Positions 33,984 through 43,139 of a DNA stretch of 64,000 nucleotides are shown here, piece by piece (the first letter of the stretch is position 1; the number at the start of each line of letters is the position of its first letter). The notes beneath the pieces were generated by a model that saw only the letters and a program-made list of their open reading frames with translations, searched no databases and was not told the origin of the DNA. The position numbers and the translations under genes are program-made. Origin of the DNA: Segatella copri (GTDB taxonomy: Bacteria > Bacteroidota > Bacteroidia > Bacteroidales > Bacteroidaceae); the NCBI RefSeq assembly GCF_019249655.2, contig NZ_CP137557.1:1361001-1425000 (forward strand), read 5' to 3'.

Positions 33984-34457
33984 ATGAAGAAGATATTAAA
34001 TCCATATTTGAATAAGGAGGGTTACAACTGCGTTTGCTGTGCCCCCAACAATCCTGTAGGTTTGCATCTTGAGTTTTGGGAAGAGGGTGAGGATGTGCTT
34101 ACCATCTGGAATCCCGGCGAGAATTACCAGGGCTGGATCAATACCCTGCATGGCGGAATCATCAGTATGCTGATGGATGAAGTGGCAGGCTGGGTCATCA
34201 ACCGCAAACTGCAGACCACGGGTGTGACGATGCAGCTCAACGTGAAGTACAAGAAGCCTGTGATGACCACCGATTCGCAGATTACGGTGCGTGGTCACAT
34301 CGCCAGTCAGCGCCGCAACATCGTCACTATCCACCTGACTCTGGAGAACTCCAAAGGCGAGGTTTGTGATGAGGGCGAAGCCATCTATTTCACCTTCGGT
34401 CCTGATAAAGCCAAGGAGATGGGATTCGACAGCTGCAAGGTAGAGGGGGAGGAATAA
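33984..34457 (+). CDS. PaaI-family hotdog thioesterase
   Basis: 157 residues. Hotdog fold with NTLHGGIISMLMDEVAGWVIN (HGG motif and catalytic Asp/Glu on the central helix), TGVTMQLNVKYKKPVMT, and a final GEAIYFTFG strand. The family hydrolyses acyl-CoA thioesters. The N-terminal CVCCAPNNPVGL stretch resembles the Cys-rich start of a PaaI subgroup common in Bacteroidota. Monocistronic, with a promoter at 33892 and a terminator at 34502. Confidence 0.88.
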   Translation: MKKILNPYLNKEGYNCVCCAPNNPVGLHLEFWEEGEDVLTIWNPGENYQGWINTLHGGIISMLMDEVAGWVINRKLQTTGVTMQLNVKYKKPVMTTDSQITVRGHIASQRRNIVTIHLTLENSKGEVCDEGEAIYFTFGPDKAKEMGFDSCKVEGEE

Positions 34458-34501
34458 CTCTCCCCTTATGGTGAGGAATTTGATAAGGAAGCCTTTCTTA
34501 T

Positions 34502-34526
34502 GAAGACTTCCTTTTATGAAGTCTTC
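34502..34526. terminator. Bidirectional terminator between thioesterase and CPBP gene
   Basis: GAAGACTTC / GAAGTCTTC with a 7-base loop CTTTTAT, lying between convergent genes and abutting the CPBP stop codon at 34527. Confidence 0.7.
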
Positions 34527-35366
34527 TTACGATGCAGCAACTGCTTTCTTATTGAAGAGCCAAATCGACAGGATGATGATTGCGATACTTACCAGGCTGA
34601 GGCCTCCTTCTATCATCGGAGTGCTGGCGATGTAAGTATTGTAGCATTCTTCAGGAATCAGGCAGAGCGTATTGTTGGTGATGTGGATGATGATGCCCGG
34701 AATCAAACTCCTGGTTCGGTAACACATCCACGCCATGACGATTCCCAGAATGATGGGGCCAGGAATCTGTGCCGGGTTGAGATGGATGAGCCCGAACATG
34801 ATGCTTGAGCCGATGATAGCATACCAGGGACTGATGTTCCATTTCAGCATCTTTCGCATCATCAATCCGCGGAAGAGGTATTCTTCGGCTATAGGAGCAA
34901 TGATGCAGAGCATCAGGATTCCAATCGGATTATGTGCCAAGTCAGCAAAATCCTGCTCCATGTAATCAGGCAGATTCATGAAGTTCTCTAATGTAGTCAT
35001 AGGAATGAACTGGAACAATCCCACCCAAAAAACCAGCAAGAAGATGATGGTCTTAGGCATCTGCTGAATCTTTTCCAGGCGAACACGAAGATGGAACTTC
35101 TTCCGGCATTTATGAATCATATATAGCTCTGCTGCCAGCATGTAAATTGCCGGGATCCATGCAGAACTATTGATGGTTGTCTTCGTCAGGAATTCGATAA
35201 ATTCGCAGCTCAAAGCTGCTGCAATGCCAACCGGAAAGGCTGCAAGCATGGACATCAGATAGACGTAGATGGCACTTCTGGTGCCAGGCCATGCACGATA
35301 CAGAAACCATCCCTTGGTTCCGTTTCTTCCCTTTGACAGGATTGCTGAAAGTTTTTCTTTTTCCAT
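34527..35366 (-). CDS. CPBP family intramembrane glutamic protease
   Basis: 279 residues, eight or so membrane helices. The family motifs are EEYLFRGLMMR (EExxxR), FGLIHLNP (FxxxH) and MCYRTRSLIPGIIIHITNNT (HxxxN/D). Members (Abi/CAAX-like) cleave substrates inside the membrane; in bacteria many are linked to bacteriocin self-immunity or surface-protein processing. No bacteriocin gene is visible nearby. The start MEKEKLSAILSKGRNG lies at 35366. Confidence 0.9.
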   Translation of the reverse strand: MEKEKLSAILSKGRNGTKGWFLYRAWPGTRSAIYVYLMSMLAAFPVGIAAALSCEFIEFLTKTTINSSAWIPAIYMLAAELYMIHKCRKKFHLRVRLEKIQQMPKTIIFLLVFWVGLFQFIPMTTLENFMNLPDYMEQDFADLAHNPIGILMLCIIAPIAEEYLFRGLMMRKMLKWNISPWYAIIGSSIMFGLIHLNPAQIPGPIILGIVMAWMCYRTRSLIPGIIIHITNNTLCLIPEECYNTYIASTPMIEGGLSLVSIAIIILSIWLFNKKAVAAS

Positions 35367-36439
35367 AAAGCTGTAGTTGTTTTGTTTGTTACTGAAATCT
35401 TGTCGTTTGTAGAGATGCTGCCAACGAGCACAATGAAAACTTACTTTCAGATTGCCGAGTGCTGCAAATCTGGGGGCAAAGGTATAATAAAATCCTGGCT
35501 TGTTGGGTTAAGTGCATGTTATTTTTATGTTAAAATATCGCCACCCTCGAAGAAGTTTAGTTTTGTTTATCATGCTCTGTCTGCGTTTAAGAGTTCCTTG
35601 AATCACAATTCCCCAGAAAGCCGTTTCCTGCCCATTTTGTGGTCTTCATTGATGACCGGCGCCTGCCATCTATTAAGACCAGCCTCGGTCTTCATTGATG
35701 ACCGACTTTTGGCACAAGAAGACTGTTCTTTCGATTGCCGGTGCAAAGATACAAAAAATCGAAGCAGAAAGCAAGCTTTTTCCCGTAGAATGTTGAAAAA
35801 TAGTGCGTAAGTAGCTGATGTGTAGAGATATAAGTGTTTTCGATTTTCGCATCTGATTGCAAAAGCCGCCTTTGGAATCGTTTTTTGATGTTTGGAAAGC
35901 GGTCATTATCGGTCACGGTCATTTTCGGTCATTTTCAAAAATGATTCGGTCATTTGGGTCTATAGTATATATAAATATATATTTATATAATACTTATAGG
36001 GGAGATTTGCGCCCCCGAAAATGAAAATGACCGAAAATGACCGTGACCGATAATGACCGGATCTGGCTTCTGAAAGTTATTCGGAAAAGGATGATGTTTG
36101 TTTGTAAGATAATGATAATCAATGGGATAGTTTTGTGCAGTACTTCTGTAGAGTACCATGCTTTGTACAGCTAAAACAGTACATATTCCTCTTCGCTCTA
36201 TCCCAGTTTTTGCTCTTTTTACGAGAATCTTGACAAAATAAATCAAGAAATTCCTCGTTTTCTCCCTTTTATTCTGCCTTTTACCCCCTCTTATTTTTGC
36301 CTTCTGAGGGGATGAAAAGTGTGGTTTCTAACCCCTATTTTCGTAGGAAAAGTGTGTTTTTTATCCCTCGTTTTTATAGGAAAAGTGTAGTTTTTAACTA
36401 TTGATTTATAGGAAAAGTGTGTTGTCTATATTTATAAAA
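35367..36439. other. 1.1-kb gene-free, repeat-rich stretch
   Basis: No ORF here has natural protein composition. It contains GGTCTTCATTGATGACCG twice (35641-35658 and 35687-35704), a 37-bp inverted repeat around an AT-rich core (35900-36059), and four GGAAAAGTGT-type tandem repeats (36313-36440), each listed separately or under findings. Confidence 0.6.
35900..36059. repeat. 37-bp perfect inverted repeat of CGGTCA units around an AT-rich core
   Basis: The left arm (35900-35936) and right arm (36023-36059) are exact reverse complements. Each arm holds four GGTCA units in direct order (CGGTCATTATCGGTCACGG, then CGGTCATTTT variants). The 86 bp between include a run of TATATAAATATATATTTATATAA. 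Iteron-like arms plus an AT-rich centre recall a replication or partition origin or a symmetric protein-binding site. Confidence 0.75.
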
Positions 36440-36440
36440 G
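36313..36440. repeat. Four ~33-bp GGAAAAGTGT tandem repeats
   Basis: GGAAAAGTGT begins at 36346, 36379 and 36411, and a variant GATGAAAAGTGT at 36311. Each is followed by a T-rich, partly conserved tail such as GTTTTTTATCCCTC. Period 32-33 bp; non-coding. Confidence 0.65.
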
Positions 36441-36471
36441 AGACTTCTTGGTTTGAATGCCAAGAAGTCTC
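36440..36471 (-). terminator. Terminator of the Rpn-family nuclease gene
   Basis: GAGACTTCTTGG pairs perfectly with CCAAGAAGTCTC around an 8-base loop; on the minus strand CTTTTATAAAT follows. It is 27 bp beyond the stop of the Rpn gene. Confidence 0.75.
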
Positions 36472-36497
36472 ATAAATCAATTTTTCAAAGCCAGTTC

Positions 36498-37343
36498 TTA
36501 TTTTCTTATTTTCTGAATTTCCTCCAGTGGAAGCTCTGTGGCCGTTGATACTTGTGCTTCAGAAAGTCCCATTGACAAAAGGCGGTAAGCTGTGGCTATC
36601 TTTTCTTTCGCTATTCCTTTTTCCATTCCTCTCTTCTCATCAAACTTTCTGGTGGCATATATATCACGCATATTCTTGATGTCCTCGTCATAAAGCTCTA
36701 GTTCCTCGCGAGAGAGCTTGCGGAGGTCGCCTATCTCTGCCAACTTGCGGAAGACTGGATACTTCTCGCTGAATGGCATCTGCTCAAACATGTTCATATT
36801 CTTCATTATATAAATCCAACAATCAAATATATCCATACACTCTGCCTCCGTGTGCTTGTCGAACAAGGGCAGTTGGAGGTACACAATACGCATCCTGTCG
36901 GACACTAGCTGGCGTGTCTGCAAATCGGTAAGCACCAAGTCGGTGCGAAACTTCTTTAATATCGGACTCGATGACACGAAATCCATGAAACACACCGTAT
37001 AGACTGGAGCCAAGTGATAGTCCCAGATTCCACGAACGCCTTGCTGCACAATGGCACGTGCCGTGTAATACAATGCCCTGTCGGCAAAGTATTCCTGTTC
37101 TTTCTTCTGCATCTCGACGATGATATGCTTGCCCTCGTCTGTGACGCAATAGACATCGAAGACCACACCGCGGTCATCGGGGCGCAAGCCAAGTTTTTCG
37201 GTCTTGGCAAACGTCACGTCCTTGATTACCAACTCGTCTTCAAACAGTCCGTTGAGGAATGTTATCAGGCATTCTTTAGTGTCTTCGCTTCCAAAGATTC
37301 GCTTGAAAGCCCAATCGACACGTGGGTCTATAAATCTAGCCAT
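36498..37343 (-). CDS. Rpn family recombination-promoting nuclease (PD-(D/E)XK)
   Basis: 281 residues from ATG 37343 (MARFIDPRVDWAFKRIFGSED), the usual start of the family; an upstream in-frame start would add 26 residues with unlike composition. The nuclease core is GVVFDVYCVTDEGKHIIVEMQKK with catalytic Asp and Glu-x-Gln. Further on come QTRQLVSDRMRIVYLQLPLFD and a C-terminal helical tail. Rpn/PDDEXK_2 proteins cut DNA and promote RecA-independent recombination; some are linked to phage defence. A near-identical copy with another tail lies at 40147-41016, beyond the DUF262 gene. Confidence 0.9.
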   Translation of the reverse strand: MARFIDPRVDWAFKRIFGSEDTKECLITFLNGLFEDELVIKDVTFAKTEKLGLRPDDRGVVFDVYCVTDEGKHIIVEMQKKEQEYFADRALYYTARAIVQQGVRGIWDYHLAPVYTVCFMDFVSSSPILKKFRTDLVLTDLQTRQLVSDRMRIVYLQLPLFDKHTEAECMDIFDCWIYIMKNMNMFEQMPFSEKYPVFRKLAEIGDLRKLSREELELYDEDIKNMRDIYATRKFDEKRGMEKGIAKEKIATAYRLLSMGLSEAQVSTATELPLEEIQKIRK

Positions 37344-37537
37344 CTTCTTACGTTTTATATGGTCGTGGACGCAATATTGCATTTCTGCTGCGAAGATACA
37401 CTTTTTTATTGAAACTGCCAAGAATTTCTAGAATTTTCTTTCTAAAAGAGGGTAAGGAAAAGGTATGGGGAGAGAAAAGAGGAAGAACTAAACTCTCTCA
37501 AGTAAGCTCCACACGTTCTGAAAGGGTAGAACCACCT

Positions 37538-37633
37538 AGCCCAGGGCAGCACCTTGGGTAAACCAGTTATCCACAAATCGCCCTGTAAGGGCAAAAGCAT
37601 CTAATTATAACGCTTTTTCTTACAGGGTGACTT
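37538..37633. repeat. REP-like palindromic repeat
   Basis: Same family as 19845-19976: GCCCAGG..CCTTGGG (37538-37559) followed by CGCCCTGTAAGGGCAAAAGC (37579-37598) and its imperfect mirror GCTTTTTCTTACAGGGTG (about 37612-37629). It lies just after the DUF262 gene stop. Confidence 0.65.
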
Positions 37634-37645
37634 GTTTAATAGTAA

Positions 37646-39751
37646 TTATTCCTTAACAGGTTCAAGCAACATAACTAATTCTGATTCTGCAATGTCGCAT
37701 TTATCAAACAAATATCGCAAACAGCGGAGCTTACTTCTATTATCCATTGATGTCCACAAATATTTATGTGGAGCAATTTGTGTGCAATATCTATCATCGG
37801 CATTCTTCTCAGACCAGAAAAATCCCTCTTTATCATAAAGACTATCAACAACATCTGCATGTTGTTCCATGACCACCTTTACCACTGTCAAGAGCATGTC
37901 CTTCCATGTAGTTTCCGTATAGTCACGACCAAACAAACGGAAACCTGTCAAAACTCTATTTGTTGGTGTGAAAGTTTCTTCATCCAGTGAGACCTCATCT
38001 ATCGGTTTTGCCAAAGGTTTGAAAGTTGGCTTTGGCAACGGATAGAGACGCAGAAATGTTTTCACAATTTCTTCACTTCTCTTTTGCAATTCCTCTTCAC
38101 TCCACTTTTCACATTTCGTCACCCACTTGGTCAAGCGATATTTAGAATCTTTATATCCAGGGCAAACTACATCACCATTGTTCTTGCCGTCACGTTTTAT
38201 TTCAAAGGCCTTATTGCTTAATTCACTATTAATACCTGTAAGCGTTAAGTTGGCAAAAGTATGTAGATATTGCTCTTGAATTTCTTCATAGTTGTCGCCC
38301 AGCATATTCTTCCATTCACCATTGAGGGTTTGCGGCATTATATGTTCTATCGTTGCATCTTTCTTTTTCATATCTGTCGCAACATCATTGTATTCTCCAG
38401 GTACAGAATTTTCCAATCGTTCAAAAAGGAATATCTGATAAGGCTTCAACATATGATAAGCATCACGGGTTTGAATTGCTGTTACAAACTGCACATCTCT
38501 TGGCAACTGGTAATTACCATCTCGACGCATGATATGATAAGCAAGAATATCTGAGTAAGAATATGTTAACGGAATACCTGCAGACTGGTATTCATCTATA
38601 CTTTTCAGAACATCCTTATGAAGTGCACAGAAAACCTGAGTTAAAGCATTACCAGGCATATTGCAAATGATTCGTCTTGCCAAATAATTTTCTACAACGT
38701 CAATCACCTTATCTATTTCATCATAGGATAAATTATTCGTTGCCGCATACTTCAGGAACTGAATAAAGAAAACATTGGTTACATCCGATTCTATATTGCA
38801 AATATGGCGCATTTTTGCCGACAATTTGCTTGTTTCCATCTGAGCTTCCGTAACTTGCTGGTAATAGCGGGCATAATCCAACATCTCCACCATTTCCTGT
38901 TTTCTATCACGACCATCCATATACTTTTTCCACTCAAAATATATGTTAGAAAGACGAACAGGGCGCTGCAACTGTTGCTTTATGGTTAAATAGTCTCGAA
39001 GGAATTTTGTCGGATTATATTCGGTTGCAGACTCAATCTTCTGCCAATAATTTTTAAAGCACAACTGTTGCTCTTCTGCTGTTAATGACATCAGAAGGTA
39101 ATTTCTTATTTTATCAGCTTCTGTAAGAGCTAGACCTGTTGAATTTAAACTTTCAAAGATTAGCTGCGCATCATCATCAGCATCCAACTCTATAGAAATA
39201 ATCTGAAGATGCTCAACAGCATCAAGCAAATTATCAAATGTCAGTTGTTGCGGCTTTCTTGTCAGCTTATCATAGAAATGGCGGAAATTACGGGTAATCT
39301 TTGAATCCTCATCCAATTCATCTTCACCATTGAAGATTTTATCATAAGCAAATCTGTCGTTTTCAATAGGAACAAGTTTTATCTTGCGCTCTGAATTGCA
39401 ATATTTTGCATTCAAGAACAAATCATAAGCTTCATCCTTGCGGCTCTCATTAGAGATTTCAAGCAATCCGTCATTGACGGCTTTTATTCCAGCAAGAAGC
39501 AGAAGAGAGATTGTTGTCAAACGCTGCTGCCCATCAATGACGAGACGACTGAAGCCGGTTCCTGCTACTGATGTTACGATAGAACCGAAAAAATGGGATG
39601 TTCTACCTGAGTGTATCAACTTAACTAAATCACTCAACAACTGGTCGCAATTATCTTGTAACCAGTCGTAATTACGCTGGTAAACCGGAATCACAAATTG
39701 GATTTGTTGTCCACAGATGAACTCATTTAATGGCTTTGCATATCCTTTCAT
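37646..39751 (-). CDS. DUF262 / DUF1524 protein (GmrSD-like)
   Basis: 701 residues. The N-terminal DUF262 (ParB-like NTPase/nicking fold) shows FVIPVYQRNYDW and LVIDGQQRLTTISLLLLAG, with the DGQQR motif at about residue 71. DUF1524 follows, with ATIEHIMPQTLN at about residue 465, the His-Me/HNH-like active site. The last 120 residues are an extra domain (RLFGRDYTETTWKDMLLTVV) like DUF5655/DUF4357. This layout is that of type IV restriction enzymes of the GmrSD group, which cut modified phage DNA. It is flanked on both sides by Rpn nuclease genes, a compact candidate defence locus. Confidence 0.9.
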   Translation of the reverse strand: MKGYAKPLNEFICGQQIQFVIPVYQRNYDWLQDNCDQLLSDLVKLIHSGRTSHFFGSIVTSVAGTGFSRLVIDGQQRLTTISLLLLAGIKAVNDGLLEISNESRKDEAYDLFLNAKYCNSERKIKLVPIENDRFAYDKIFNGEDELDEDSKITRNFRHFYDKLTRKPQQLTFDNLLDAVEHLQIISIELDADDDAQLIFESLNSTGLALTEADKIRNYLLMSLTAEEQQLCFKNYWQKIESATEYNPTKFLRDYLTIKQQLQRPVRLSNIYFEWKKYMDGRDRKQEMVEMLDYARYYQQVTEAQMETSKLSAKMRHICNIESDVTNVFFIQFLKYAATNNLSYDEIDKVIDVVENYLARRIICNMPGNALTQVFCALHKDVLKSIDEYQSAGIPLTYSYSDILAYHIMRRDGNYQLPRDVQFVTAIQTRDAYHMLKPYQIFLFERLENSVPGEYNDVATDMKKKDATIEHIMPQTLNGEWKNMLGDNYEEIQEQYLHTFANLTLTGINSELSNKAFEIKRDGKNNGDVVCPGYKDSKYRLTKWVTKCEKWSEEELQKRSEEIVKTFLRLYPLPKPTFKPLAKPIDEVSLDEETFTPTNRVLTGFRLFGRDYTETTWKDMLLTVVKVVMEQHADVVDSLYDKEGFFWSEKNADDRYCTQIAPHKYLWTSMDNRSKLRCLRYLFDKCDIAESELVMLLEPVKE

Positions 39752-39798
39752 ATATTCAATGTTTAAATGCTGTACAAAAAGTAATATATTTCACATTT

Positions 39799-40080
39799 CT
39801 AGACCTCAACACAGATCGGAAGATGGTCACTCATCCTATTGGACTTCTCCCAGGAATATAGTTTATAGTCTTTAACTTCTGTATTTGTAAAAGCATAGTC
39901 CAGGAAGAAAGTAAAATTACCTTTGCCGGTATGGTCGTAGGTAAATCGGCTTTCCTTACCTGTTACCACAGTCTTATATTTGTTGATATATGGCTTGTAG
40001 TATTCCAGGATGTCCAAAAGGATAGAGATATAAGAACCACTAGTACGATTCACAAAGAAGGGTACCCATCTGTTCTGCAT
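39799..40080 (-). pseudogene. C-terminal fragment of an endonuclease/exonuclease/phosphatase protein
   Basis: The reading contains TYDHTGKGNFTFFLDYAFTNTEVKDYKLYSWEKSNRMSDHLPICVEV. The closing SDHxPI box is the metal-binding end of the EEP fold, and LDYAF matches its D-x-I-F strand. Only about 93 residues are present; the N-terminal catalytic half is missing, so it is a truncated relic 47 bp upstream of the DUF262 start. Confidence 0.65.
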
Positions 40081-40146
40081 CTCAACGATGAAATGCAGAA
40101 TAGACGGATAACTTCACAACAAAAAGTGTAAAGAGGATAACGTACA

Positions 40147-41016
40147 CTAAGACTTAAGCGGCTTCAATTGTTCTTCTGTCAATCCGGTAGCCTGCATGAT
40201 TTGAGGCCAAGACATCCCCATTGTCAACAAGTTACGGGCTACTTCCAAACCTTTAGACAGTTCACCTTCAGCACGCCCTTTCGCTATTCCTTTTTCCATA
40301 CCTCTCTTCTCATCAAACTTTCTGGTGGCATATATATCACGCATATTCTTGATGTCCTCATCATAAAGCTCAAGTTCCTCGCGGGAAAGCTTGCGGAGGT
40401 CGCCTATCTCTGCCAACTTGCGGAAGACTGGATACTTCTCGCTGAATGGCATCTGCTCAAACATATTCATATTCTTCATTATATAAATCCAACAATCAAA
40501 TATATCCATACACTCTGCCTCCGTATGCTTGTCGAACTAGGGCAGTTGGAGGTACACAATACGCATCCTGTCGGACACTAGCTGGCGTGTCTGCAAATCG
40601 GTAAGCACCAAGTCGGTGCGAAACTTCTTTAATATCGGACTCGACGACACGAAATCCATGAAACATACCGTATAGACTGGAGCCAAGTGATAGTCCCAGA
40701 TTCCACGAACGCCTTGTTGCACAATGGCACGTGCCGTGTAATACAATGCCCTGTCGGCAAAGTATTCCTGTTCTTTCTTCTGCATCTCGACGATGACATG
40801 CTTGTCCTCGTTTGTGACGCAATAGACATCGAAGACCACACCACGGTCATCGGGGCGCAAGCCAAGTTTTTCGGTCTTGGCAAACGTCACGTCCTTGATT
40901 ACCAACTCGTCTTCAAACAATCCGTTGAGGAATGTTATCAGGCATTCTTTAGTGTCTTCGCTTCCAAAGATTCGCTTGAAAGCCCAATCGACACGTGGGT
41001 CTATAAATCTTGCCAT
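40147..41016 (-). pseudogene. Second Rpn-family nuclease gene, interrupted by an amber codon
   Basis: Nearly identical to 36498-37343 over its first 750 bp, including about 80 bp upstream of the start. The codon for Leu in QLPLFDKH is TAG at 40539-40537, splitting the reading into two. The 3' end differs: after GMEKGIAK the tail continues GRAEGELSKGLEVARNLLTMGMSWPQIMQATGLTEEQLKPLKS. Probably dead, unless amber is suppressed. The duplication must be recent since most silent sites still agree. Confidence 0.85.
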
Positions 41017-41121
41017 TTTCTTACGTTTTATATGGTCGTGGACGCAATATTGCATTTCTGCTGCGAAGATACACTTTTTTGTTGAAACTACCAAGAATTT
41101 CTGCCATTTTTTATTCAACTT

Positions 41122-43107
41122 TTACGCCAATCTCAGTCTCAGCGAATTAAGTACTACGCTCACACTTGAGAAGGCCATCAGGGCACTTGCCCACATCGGA
41201 GTTATCTGGAAATCAATGTCGAAGATATGAAGGACGCCGGCTGCCAGCGGGATGCAGATGATGTTGTAGATGAACGCCCAGAAGAGATTCTGCCAAATCA
41301 TGTGAACCGTCTTCTGGCTCAGTTTTACGGCTTCTGGAAGTGCCAGAAGGTCGTCGCTCATCAGCGTAATCTGCGCCACATCCATCGCCACATCCGTTCC
41401 CTTTCCTATCGCCATGCTCACGTTGGCAAGGGCCAGGGCCTGGGTGTCGTTGATTCCGTCGCCCACCATTGCTACCTGTTTGCCTTCATCCTGAAGTTTC
41501 TTTACCAATGCCTGCTTGTCGCCAGGCAGCACCTTGCTCTGGTAATGCTTGATGCCGGCTTTCTCTGCCCAGTAGTGAGCTGCTTGCTCCTTGTCGCCAC
41601 TCATCATATAGACCTCTATTCCCCTTTCCTGCAACTGCTTCATTGCTTCCTGGGCATGAGGCTTGAGGGTCTCTCTCGTCTCCAGATCCAAATCCTCCTG
41701 CTTGGTGAAATCGATGTTCTGGTTAGGAATGGTGAGGGTGCCGGTCTTGTCGATGACGAGGGCGTTGATCTTGTGGAGATTCTCCAGCGCCGACGCATCC
41801 TTGATAAGGATTTGCTTCTGCGCCGCCTTGCCGATGCCCACCATCAGGGCGGTAGGAGTAGCTAAGCCCATGGCGCATGGACAGGCGATGACCAATACGG
41901 CTACGGCTGAAAGGATGGCCTGCGGAAGAGCAGCGTTGCCGCCTGTCAGCCACCATGTTAAAAAGGTGATGAGGGCGATGGCTGCCACGGCTGGAACGAA
42001 AATCAGAGCCGCCTTATCCACAATGCGCTGCACGGGTGCCTTACTGCCCTGCGCCTCCTGAACCATGCGGATGATGTGTGCCAGGGCGGTGTTCTCGCCA
42101 ATCTGCTTGGCTCTCATGCGGAGCTTTCCCTGACTCGGAATGGTGCCAGCCAGCACGTTGTCGCCTGCCTTTTTCATCGCCGGAGTCGGTTCGCCGCTGA
42201 TCATCGCTTCATCTACATAGGCAGCATCGGGAGTCATGAAACTCTCTGCCTGGGTAACCACGCCATCCACCGGAATCTTCTCGCCGGCTCTTACCTCTAT
42301 CATGTCGCCTATCTGAATGGTGGAAATCGGAACTTCCTCCATCTTGTAGTCGTTGGTGCCTTCTATCTTCTCGTAAGTCACCAGTCGGGCGGTTTTCGGC
42401 TGCATTCCCATCAGTTGGCGGATGCTGCTCGCCGTACTGTCTTTCGCCTTTTCTTCCAGGCATCTGCCGGTCAGCACGAAGGTGATGATCATCACGGAAG
42501 CATCAAAATAAGTGTGCCATTCTATGCCTCTCGCTCCCCATACCATTTCGCCGAAGAAGGTGTTGAAGGTGCTGAAGAGGAAGGCGATGAGGGTGCTGAG
42601 TGCCACGAGCGAATCCATGTTTGCCGTATGATGCAGGAGCTGCTTCCAGGCGGAAACATAAAACTGTTTGCCGCAGTAGAGCAGGTTGGCGAGTGCCAGG
42701 AGCAGACAAATCTGGTTAGCGAAGGAACTGGTATGATGAGCCGAGGCAACGCCATCTGAAATCATATTCTGTTCCATGCCCAGGGAAATCCAGCCCATGG
42801 AGAAACACATGGTCAGGATGGCGAAGAGCCAGGATGCCAGGGTTCGGCGGCGCAGGAGGGTGAACTCACGGCGGTTGATTTCCTCCACGCTTTTGTCGTT
42901 TTCGATGACGAGGTCGTAGCCGGCGTTGCTGATTTCCCGTTTCATATCTTCCAGAGAGATGATGTCGGGGTCATAATCTACCAGGGCAGTTCGGCTCGCC
43001 AGGGAAACCGAGGCGGAGTTGATGCCTTCTAGCGACTGCAGTTTCTTTTCAACATTGGCAGAGCATACGCTGCAAGCCATGCCTATTACTGGAATTGTTT
43101 TCTTCAT
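41122..43107 (-). CDS. Copper-type P1B ATPase lacking a normal nucleotide-binding domain
   Basis: 661 residues. N-terminal heavy-metal-associated domain with GMACSVC, about eight membrane helices, TGE-like ISGEPTP, the Cu+ site CPC in VIACPCAMGLATPTA, DKTGT (about residue 453) and GDGINDTQALALA. The distance from DKTGT to GDGIND is 97 residues; in CopA it is about 195. The missing part is the N-domain with the HP motif, which normally holds ATP. Reading frame and codon use are otherwise normal. Predicted to export Cu+ if it can still bind ATP. 32 bp after the Fic gene on the same strand. Confidence 0.88.
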   Translation of the reverse strand: MKKTIPVIGMACSVCSANVEKKLQSLEGINSASVSLASRTALVDYDPDIISLEDMKREISNAGYDLVIENDKSVEEINRREFTLLRRRTLASWLFAILTMCFSMGWISLGMEQNMISDGVASAHHTSSFANQICLLLALANLLYCGKQFYVSAWKQLLHHTANMDSLVALSTLIAFLFSTFNTFFGEMVWGARGIEWHTYFDASVMIITFVLTGRCLEEKAKDSTASSIRQLMGMQPKTARLVTYEKIEGTNDYKMEEVPISTIQIGDMIEVRAGEKIPVDGVVTQAESFMTPDAAYVDEAMISGEPTPAMKKAGDNVLAGTIPSQGKLRMRAKQIGENTALAHIIRMVQEAQGSKAPVQRIVDKAALIFVPAVAAIALITFLTWWLTGGNAALPQAILSAVAVLVIACPCAMGLATPTALMVGIGKAAQKQILIKDASALENLHKINALVIDKTGTLTIPNQNIDFTKQEDLDLETRETLKPHAQEAMKQLQERGIEVYMMSGDKEQAAHYWAEKAGIKHYQSKVLPGDKQALVKKLQDEGKQVAMVGDGINDTQALALANVSMAIGKGTDVAMDVAQITLMSDDLLALPEAVKLSQKTVHMIWQNLFWAFIYNIICIPLAAGVLHIFDIDFQITPMWASALMAFSSVSVVLNSLRLRLA

Positions 43108-43139
43108 TTTTGTTCTATTCTAAATTCTATTCTTATTTC

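Noticed and set aside
35382..35810. 142-codon plus-strand ORF after the CPBP gene
   Set aside because: Starts within the CPBP upstream region, spans a duplicated 18-bp sequence and has unnatural composition.
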